Part shown: positions 7,197-11,716 of the stretch, one piece after another | Numbering within the stretch: the stretch's first letter is position 1 | Layout: each line of letters starts with the position of its first letter | Assembly: GCA_023621895.1 (NCBI GenBank) | Contig: JAMOAF010000725.1 | Span: forward strand, 1-11,716 | Source: Planctomycetota bacterium | GTDB lineage: Bacteria; Planctomycetota; Planctomycetia; Pirellulales; Thermoguttaceae | DNA length: 11,716 nucleotides | Direction: 5' to 3' | Translations under genes and position numbers: made by a program | The notes under the pieces: generated by a model | What the model was told of the DNA's origin: nothing | What the model saw: only the letters and a program-made list of their open reading frames with translations | The model's database searches: none

Positions 7197-7366
7197 GCGG
7201 GCGGTGCCGGATTCAAGCCAGCGTTCCCAAGCTGGAGCTTGGGAACGAGGTGAGGCGGGCGGTGCCGCATTCAAGCCAGCGTTCCCAAGCTGGAGCTTGG
7301 GAACGAGGCGAGGCGGGCGGTGCCGGATTCAAGCCAGCGTTCCCAAGCTGGAGCTTGGGAACGAGG
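7197..7366. repeat. Tandem array, three copies of a 54-bp repeat with a 12-bp-arm palindrome (58-bp period)
   Basis: Cores at 7197-7250, 7255-7308 and 7313-7366 differ at a single base (middle copy has C for G, near 7268). Each contains a near-perfect palindrome, CGTTCCCAAGCT then GG then AGCTTGGGAACG (arms 7222-7233/7236-7247, 7280-7291/7294-7305 and 7338-7349/7352-7363). Linkers are 4 bp (TGAG, CGAG). The palindrome resembles a dispersed element I recall from many planctomycete and cyanobacterial genomes, which produces spurious SQAGAWE or PSWSLGT translations. It is unrelated in sequence to the adjacent 68-bp repeat. It may act as a transcript end or a REP-like substrate; there is no transposase here. 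Confidence 0.9.
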
Positions 7367-7465
7367 TGACAGTCAGCGAGCGAGGCGAGGATTCTCACCT
7401 GCAAGAACCTGGCAGCTCGTTCGACACGGGCGGCGCCGGCAGAGTATCCCGCTGCGGGAAAATCC

Positions 7466-8884
7466 TCAGATCGCTTGCGGCGAATCCTCCGTCTTCGCCG
7501 AGATCGCCTCGAAAGCTTCGACAAGCTGGATGTCCTGCCGCGGCAGCACGCTGCGAAGATCGATCACCAGGCGGTCTTCCCGCACCGCGGCGACGACGGG
7601 CGTCTTGCCCGCGCGCAAGAGGCCGGCCAGGCGATCGGCCGAAAGGCCTTCCGGCTCGACGGCGATCGAGGCGGTGGCCAGCCGCCGGGAGGGAACCGCG
7701 TCGCCGGCCAGGTACGCGGCGTCGTCGAGCACCTCGGTTTTTCTGACCACCGAGGCGGCCTCGATCTGCGGGGCCAGCCGGGCGGCGCGATTTTGCAGGT
7801 TTTCCAGCGACGTGCCAAGTAGCGCCAGGAGCGGAATCTCCCGCAAGGCCTTCTCCGGCTCGCGATAGAGCCGCAGCGTGGCCACGAGCGCGGCAAGCGT
7901 CGGGGAATTGACCCGCAGCGCCCGGGCCAGCGGGTGCTTCTCGATCTTTGCGACCAGGTCGCGGCGGCCGACGACGATGCCCGACTGGGGCCCGCCGATC
8001 AGCTTGTCGCCGCTGAACAGTACCACGTCGGCCCCGGCGGCGACACACCGCGGCACGAGCGGCTCCTCGATCAGCCCGAACTGGGAAAAATCGACAAGCG
8101 CCCCGGCCCCGAGATCGTGAATCAGCGGGACCTTCTTCCTGTGCGCCAGGTCGATCACTTCCGCGGGCGCAACGCCGCCGGTCGAGCCGGCGAGCGTGAA
8201 ATTGCCCGGCTGGACCAGGAGCAGGGCCGCGGTCCGCTCGCCGATCGCGTCGGCGTAATCGCCGATTGTCGTCCGGTTTACCGAGCCGATTTCGCGGAGG
8301 ACCGCGCCCGACGCGGCAACGGTCTCGGCCAGGCGGTAGCTACAGCCGATTTCGATCAGATGCCGGCGGGAGACGACCACCTCGCGTCCCGCGGCCAGGG
8401 CGGCCAGGGCGGCCAGCGTCGCTCCGGCGTTGTTGTTCAAGACAATCGCCGCTTCGGCCCCGGTCAACTCCTTGAGCAGGCCCTCGACGGCATGGTTCCG
8501 CCGCCGGTGCTTTCCGGAAACCAGGTCGAGTTCGACGCTTGCATAGTCGCCGGCCGCCGCGGCCATCGCCGCCACGGCGCTTTCGGCCAGGATCGTCCGG
8601 CCCAGCCAAGAGTGCAGGACGATGCCGGTCGCATTGATCACCGGGCGGAGCGACCGCTCGTCGGTTTCAAGCACTCGCCGGGCGATCCGATCGGCCAGCT
8701 CGGAGACGCTCGGCAGGGTGTGCTCGGCGGCGGAAGTCTGAAGCTCCAGGCGGACTTCATCGAGGACCGTGCGGACCGAGTTGACCACCGTGTTGTGGCT
8801 GATCCGGTCCACGAGGCCCTTGAGGACGGGATTCTCCAGCAATTCGTTCACTGACGGGATGCTGCGCAGCGGATTGGGAGACAT
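7466..8884 (-). CDS. selA: SelA-family PLP enzyme, probable L-seryl-tRNA(Sec) selenium transferase
   Basis: A 472-residue fold-type I PLP enzyme of normal SelA length. The N-terminal tRNA-binding-type domain is present (LRSIPSVNELLENPVLKGLV, 6-25), then RPVINATGIVLHSWLGR (80-96), NNNAGA (150-155), DLGAGALVDFSQFG (257-270) and the Schiff-base Lys294 in FSGDKLIGGPQSG. Arg96, Arg321 and Arg324 match arginines of the SelA active site, and the C-terminal DRLVIDLRSVLP is intact. The family would convert Ser-tRNA(Sec) to Sec-tRNA(Sec). Several family positions differ: HTNLGR is HSWLGR, RGELVEIGG is RRHLIEIGC, TTNRTH is SVNRTT and HTSNY is QPGNF. No selB, selD or tRNA-Sec is in the window. GGAGGT sits 4 nt before the ATG. 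The specific activity is less certain than the family. Confidence 0.85.
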   Translation of the reverse strand: MSPNPLRSIPSVNELLENPVLKGLVDRISHNTVVNSVRTVLDEVRLELQTSAAEHTLPSVSELADRIARRVLETDERSLRPVINATGIVLHSWLGRTILAESAVAAMAAAAGDYASVELDLVSGKHRRRNHAVEGLLKELTGAEAAIVLNNNAGATLAALAALAAGREVVVSRRHLIEIGCSYRLAETVAASGAVLREIGSVNRTTIGDYADAIGERTAALLLVQPGNFTLAGSTGGVAPAEVIDLAHRKKVPLIHDLGAGALVDFSQFGLIEEPLVPRCVAAGADVVLFSGDKLIGGPQSGIVVGRRDLVAKIEKHPLARALRVNSPTLAALVATLRLYREPEKALREIPLLALLGTSLENLQNRAARLAPQIEAASVVRKTEVLDDAAYLAGDAVPSRRLATASIAVEPEGLSADRLAGLLRAGKTPVVAAVREDRLVIDLRSVLPRQDIQLVEAFEAISAKTEDSPQAI

Positions 8885-8898
8885 GGCGACCTCCGCAC

Positions 8899-8939
8899 GG
8901 GAAAATGGGGGCCAGCGGGCCGGACACCCTCATTTTCCC
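8899..8939 (-). promoter_or_regulatory. Strong hairpin just upstream of the selA ribosome binding site
   Basis: GGGAAAATG (8899-8907) pairs perfectly with CATTTTCCC (8931-8939). The stem continues by one G-T wobble and three G-C pairs to 8911/8927, giving 13 pairs around a 15-nt GC-rich loop. On the minus strand it begins 35 nt after the oxidoreductase stop and ends about 5 nt before the selA GGAGGT. No U-run follows, so it is not a textbook intrinsic terminator. It could block read-through or control selA translation. Confidence 0.6.
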
Positions 8940-8973
8940 GGCGGCGGTCGGAAGCGTCAATGGCCGCTCGTTT

Positions 8974-10281
8974 TCAAGCGAAGGGCGTGATGCCCGGAAT
9001 CGGGCACGGGTAGGTGCCGTCGGCCCGCGGCAGGACCGCCGGTTGGGTGTCCCAGTCGAGCCGGGCGGGGCCGAGGACTTCCTTGCTGTTGATCGCCTCT
9101 TCCCAGGTGATCTTCTTGCCCGTGTAGCCGGTCATCCGCCCGAGCAGCCCGAGCATCGTGCTGTTGATCATATACTGCCGGCAGCTGAGCGGCTTGCCGG
9201 CGCGGATGGTTTGGAAGAGGGCGACGTGCTCTTCGTCGTACATGCTGGTGGTCGGGCCCTCGTACTGCCAGTTCGTCTCGCCCTCGATGCGGTTTTTCAG
9301 CAGATTGCAGCGGCCCTTGGTGCCGAGGATGTTATCGCTCGTCTCGTTCCAGACGCCGGCCTGCGCCCGGCTGAAACCGTAGACCCGCAGGCCATCGTCG
9401 TATTCGTAGCAGATCGCCGTGTGGTCGAACTGGTCGCCGAAATGCGGCTCGACGCACTGCGACCGGCCGCCGACGGCAAACGCGCTGACGGGCGACCGCT
9501 CGCCGGTCACCCAGCTTGTCTTGTCGAGGTTGTGGACGAGCGACTGGAGGACGTCGTCGCCCGAGAGCCAGTTGAAATGATACCAGTTCCTCAGTTGCCA
9601 CTGGAGTTCCGTAAGCCCTTCGGGCCGGGTCATCAACCGGTAGGGGGTGCGGAGGTAGCATTCCTGGATGGCCACGATCTTGCCGATCGCGCCGTCGAGA
9701 ATCCGCTTGACGGTCTCCTGGACGCCGCGGTCATACCGCCAGCAGAGCCCCGACATCACGCAGAGCCCCTTCTCCTCGGCCTTCTTGCACGTCGCGTCGA
9801 CCGAGTGCATTCCGGGGGCGTCGATGAAATGGGGTTTTTCCAGGAACACGTGCTTGCCCGCCTCGACGGCTGCGGCGAAGTACTCGGGATGGAATCGCGA
9901 GGCCGTGGCGATCAGCACGACGTCGATGTCCGCGGCCAGGACGTTCTTGTAGCCGTCGAAGCCGACGAAGCAGTGATCGTCCCTGACGTCGGTCTGGTCG
10001 GGCTTCGCCTTGCCGATCATTTTCCGGCCGTTTTGCACCTTGTCGTCAAACAGGTCGGCCATGGCGACGAGCTTGGCGTGGGGATCGGCGTTCAGGGCGT
10101 TGACGGCGGCGCCGCACCCCCGCCCCCCGCAACCGACCAGCCCGACGCGGAGGACGTCGTCGCCCGCGGCATGCACCCGGGGGGCGATCGCCAGGCTGCC
10201 GATCGCGGCGGCGGCCGACGCCTTGAGAAAGTCGCGCCGCGACCGGTTGGCTGCATGATTTACCTTAATGTGATCTGCCAT
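8974..10281 (-). CDS. Tat-exported Gfo/Idh/MocA-family oxidoreductase
   Basis: A 435-residue NAD(P)-dependent dehydrogenase-like protein, probably acting on a sugar or cyclitol outside the cytoplasm. Residues 14-38 form a twin-arginine signal (SRRDFLKAS, then an Ala-rich stretch ending VHAAG). The Rossmann fold starts at 43 with VLRVGLVGCGGRGCG, and VVLIATASRFHPEYF (121-135) and VFLEKPHFID (145-154) follow; EKP carries the usual catalytic lysine. The C-terminal domain has WYHFNWLSGDDVLQSLVHNLD (about 233-253), typical of the large planctomycete subfamily in this fold. No partner sugar-catabolism gene is adjacent, so the substrate is unknown. AGGAG lies 7 nt before the ATG. selA follows 89 bp downstream on the same strand with a hairpin between, so an operon is possible but not evident. 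Confidence 0.93.
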   Translation of the reverse strand: MADHIKVNHAANRSRRDFLKASAAAAIGSLAIAPRVHAAGDDVLRVGLVGCGGRGCGAAVNALNADPHAKLVAMADLFDDKVQNGRKMIGKAKPDQTDVRDDHCFVGFDGYKNVLAADIDVVLIATASRFHPEYFAAAVEAGKHVFLEKPHFIDAPGMHSVDATCKKAEEKGLCVMSGLCWRYDRGVQETVKRILDGAIGKIVAIQECYLRTPYRLMTRPEGLTELQWQLRNWYHFNWLSGDDVLQSLVHNLDKTSWVTGERSPVSAFAVGGRSQCVEPHFGDQFDHTAICYEYDDGLRVYGFSRAQAGVWNETSDNILGTKGRCNLLKNRIEGETNWQYEGPTTSMYDEEHVALFQTIRAGKPLSCRQYMINSTMLGLLGRMTGYTGKKITWEEAINSKEVLGPARLDWDTQPAVLPRADGTYPCPIPGITPFA

Positions 10282-10383
10282 GGTGGATCTCCTGGTGTTA
10301 AAAAAAGGGGCGGTTGGACCGGGACCGACGCAAGTGCGACACTGGCAAGACGGCTGACCCGACGCTCCGCAGATTCAGTCCCT

Positions 10384-10413
10384 CCCAGGGGGGAAGTATA
10401 GCAGGTCCCTGGG
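10384..10413 (-). promoter_or_regulatory. Extended -10 promoter bracketed by an inverted repeat, upstream of the oxidoreductase
   Basis: On the minus strand TGC (10403-10401) followed by TATACT (10400-10395) makes a good extended -10; a -35 is not clear. CCCAGGG (10384-10390) and CCCTGGG (10407-10413) form a perfect 7-bp inverted repeat on either side of it, placed like an operator over the start site and the -10/-35 spacer. The 5' UTR would be about 107 nt and contains a run of seven T just before the AGGAG. Confidence 0.45.
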
Positions 10414-10427
10414 CGCGGCGATAGAAG

Positions 10428-10455
10428 GCCGGAGGGTCAGCCCTTCTTTACCGGC
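10428..10455 (-). terminator. Possible transcript-end hairpin of the cyclase gene
   Basis: On the minus strand GCCGG (10455-10451) pairs with CCGGC (10432-10428). Inside, AGGG and CCCT pair around a CTGA loop, with a 6-nt one-sided bulge. It lies about 70 nt after the cyclase stop and just before the oxidoreductase promoter. No U-tract follows, so the assignment is weak. The adjacent GGGTCAGCC (10434-10442) is also repeated inverted as GGCTGACCC at 10352-10360. Confidence 0.3.
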
Positions 10456-10522
10456 AACTGTCGTATCCACGCGGCTTCGATGCCAGTGTCCCAGCCGATT
10501 TCGCAGCCTGTTGAATGATTGC

Positions 10523-11614
10523 CTACACTTCCCAGTTGCCGGCCGGAGTGGAGGTGAATCCCAGTTGCCGTCCCCAGCCGGGATTCAACGTAATGTAGTA
10601 ATCCCGGACAACTTCTCGCATGAAATCTTTCAAGTCCGATAGGGTATCAACGAAACGAGCTTGCCCCATCTTGTTGGGAATGAACGCGATGAAGCTCAAT
10701 TCAACCTCCACGATCAGCGGCCGCCCAGCCTCGTCGCTGTGATGTACCATCTCTCCCCCTGTATAGCCGGCGGCGCGGATGGCAGAGTTGAGCCGATTCT
10801 TGACAAGAACCACGCGGCCGGTGACGTTGCCCATGTGCCGGTGTTCGTATTGCACGAACCGGCTGATGGGCAGGACAAACCGATTGGATTGGGGCACCAA
10901 CCGCTCGTCCAAGCCACGGGGCTGAAACTGCGCGGCCGGCGGAAAAACGGCCCACAGATCGTAATCCCCCGTCATGGCGGCGCGGTAGGTGTCGCGCACG
11001 GCGGCAGAACATTGCGGGTCCACCAGGGCCATGACGGGCAGTAGCTTGCCCTCGGTGGGCCGACTCGGTGCCTGAGGCGCGGCTGGAAGAGCTACTTCGC
11101 CGGCCTGGTAAAAGACTGCCCACAATTGAAGTCCTCGCGCGCCCGGACCATCCATTTCCCGTCGGAGTACGAAGGACATGGTCTTGCCATCCGGCGACGT
11201 TGCGGAATAGACCATTTCGTTGATCGTGCCGCCCGTGCGGCCAATGCAGCCCATGGTTTCCAGTGTCTTGCGACGGCTATCCGTGAGATAGACTTGGATT
11301 TCTCCTGCATGCTCCTTGAAGATCGCGGCGTGAACGTCCGCGCGCTGTCTCTCTCGAGCCTCGCGGCTCCCGCCTCGCTTGGTAAAGCGGGGATCGCTAC
11401 AGACGAAGCCCGCCATGGGCCCCCAGTTGCACGACTTTGCTTTTACGTGGAATCCCTTCGATGCGTAATTCTCGAGGATCAGTCCCGTGGCATACCGGCC
11501 CACCGAACGACAGCAGATAACACAATGCGTGCTATCTGCCACATTCTTGAAACAGAGTGCATGTTCCCGTGGCATCCCAGACTTTACGCAGGCAATCAGT
11601 GTATTCTTGACCAT
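10523..11614 (-). CDS. ExoY-type class II nucleotidyl cyclase (toxin-like)
   Basis: A 363-residue protein that aligns by eye over nearly its whole length with Pseudomonas aeruginosa ExoY (about 378 aa), and more distantly with edema factor and CyaA. These enzymes make cAMP, or in ExoY also cGMP and cUMP, from NTPs. GMPREHAL (13-20) parallels ExoY GVPVEHAL. ASKGFHVKAKSCNWGPMAGF (51-70) parallels TKGFSVKGKSSNWGPQAGF, keeping the catalytic lysines K53 and K60. MTGDYDL (214-220) gives the metal-binding D217/D219. GNVTGR (262-267) and HHSDEAG (291-297) match GNIT and HHSDDAG; H292 is the metal ligand. YYITLNPGW (339-347) matches the ExoY tail. Arg298 replaces the Asn that orients the ribose. An in-frame stop at 11653-11651 and the short N-terminus leave no room for a classical signal peptide. 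The actin- or calmodulin-like activator, secretion route and target are unknown. The gene stands alone upstream of the oxidoreductase and looks AT-richer than its neighbours. Confidence 0.88.
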   Translation of the reverse strand: MVKNTLIACVKSGMPREHALCFKNVADSTHCVICCRSVGRYATGLILENYASKGFHVKAKSCNWGPMAGFVCSDPRFTKRGGSREARERQRADVHAAIFKEHAGEIQVYLTDSRRKTLETMGCIGRTGGTINEMVYSATSPDGKTMSFVLRREMDGPGARGLQLWAVFYQAGEVALPAAPQAPSRPTEGKLLPVMALVDPQCSAAVRDTYRAAMTGDYDLWAVFPPAAQFQPRGLDERLVPQSNRFVLPISRFVQYEHRHMGNVTGRVVLVKNRLNSAIRAAGYTGGEMVHHSDEAGRPLIVEVELSFIAFIPNKMGQARFVDTLSDLKDFMREVVRDYYITLNPGWGRQLGFTSTPAGNWEV

Positions 11615-11627
11615 CGCGCGCTCTCCT
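11615..11627 (-). promoter_or_regulatory. Shine-Dalgarno deciding the cyclase start
   Basis: AGGAG (11627-11623 on the minus strand) lies 8 nt before the ATG at 11614-11612. The only longer in-frame start is a TTG at 11641, which has no such site and would place this Shine-Dalgarno inside the gene, so the ATG is preferred. No convincing promoter was seen between here and the window edge at 11716. Confidence 0.75.
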
Positions 11628-11716
11628 ATGGCAGAAGCCAAGATTTGTTCCTATGCTTACGCACTGAAACAAGCGACCGGCAGCGCACAAAGCTTCGCTC
11701 TCCCAGGTTGAAGTTG

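Noticed and set aside
6995..7366. CRISPR array
   Set aside because: Repeats are over 50 bp, joined by 4-16 bp linkers that are not unique spacers, contain strong palindromes, and no cas gene is nearby.
7447..7462. TCCCGC/GCGGGA palindrome followed by AAAA near the selA 3' end
   Set aside because: Only a 1-3 nt loop, and no T-run on the selA-sense strand after the stem, so not supported as a terminator.
7138..7746. Plus-strand reading frame of 202 residues running through the repeats into selA
   Set aside because: The translation is repeated SQAGAWERG-type peptide from the palindromes followed by the antisense of selA.
8905..10401. 498-residue plus-strand frame opposite the oxidoreductase
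   Set aside because: Antisense shadow of a gene with a clear Tat signal, Rossmann fold and Shine-Dalgarno.
11615..11641. TTG start giving a cyclase nine residues longer
   Set aside because: The AGGAG 8 nt before the ATG at 11614 would then lie inside the gene, and the TTG has no ribosome binding site.

Overview
The window looks like chromosomal DNA of a GC-rich planctomycete, probably from the Pirellulales side. This is inferred from protein style, not from a marker gene: the membrane-anchored GspE-like ATPase paired with PilT, the zinc-ribbon/multi-TM membrane protein, the Tat-exported Gfo/Idh/MocA oxidoreductase, and short palindromic repeats of the kind scattered through such genomes. Seven of the eight genes lie on the minus strand; the only plus-strand gene is the zinc-ribbon membrane protein (5962-6966).

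Right to left, in the direction of minus-strand transcription: (a) 10523-11614, a complete ExoY-type class II nucleotidyl cyclase, related to the catalytic cores of Pseudomonas ExoY, Bordetella CyaA and anthrax edema factor; (b) 8974-10281, a Tat-signal Gfo/Idh/MocA oxidoreductase behind an extended -10 promoter that is bracketed by an inverted repeat; (c) 7466-8884, a SelA-family PLP enzyme with a strong hairpin just before its ribosome binding site; (d) 6967-7465, a convergent intergenic region holding two consecutive tandem arrays of palindromic repeats (68-bp period x3, then 58-bp period x3); (e) 5962-6966, the zinc-ribbon membrane protein, divergent from (f) 3592-5565, a DinG/YoaA-type helicase lacking the first Fe-S cysteine; (g) 2303-3070, hisF, preceded by a 521-bp gene-free stretch; (h) 1071-2219, pilT, overlapping by one base with (i) 1-1071, the N-terminal part of a membrane-anchored GspE-like ATPase that runs off the left edge.

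The genes do not form a single pathway. pilT and the GspE-like gene are a translationally coupled pair for type IV pilus or secretion motor function. hisF is a stand-alone histidine gene and the helicase serves DNA repair. The item that stands out is the cyclase: toxins of this class are known mainly as host-directed effectors of pathogens. This copy keeps the two catalytic lysines and the metal-binding Asp-x-Asp and His, but has Arg where the family has the ribose-orienting Asn. It has no recognisable export signal and looks poorer in G+C than its neighbours. Family assignments rest on remembered reference sequences and motifs; no database search was possible.
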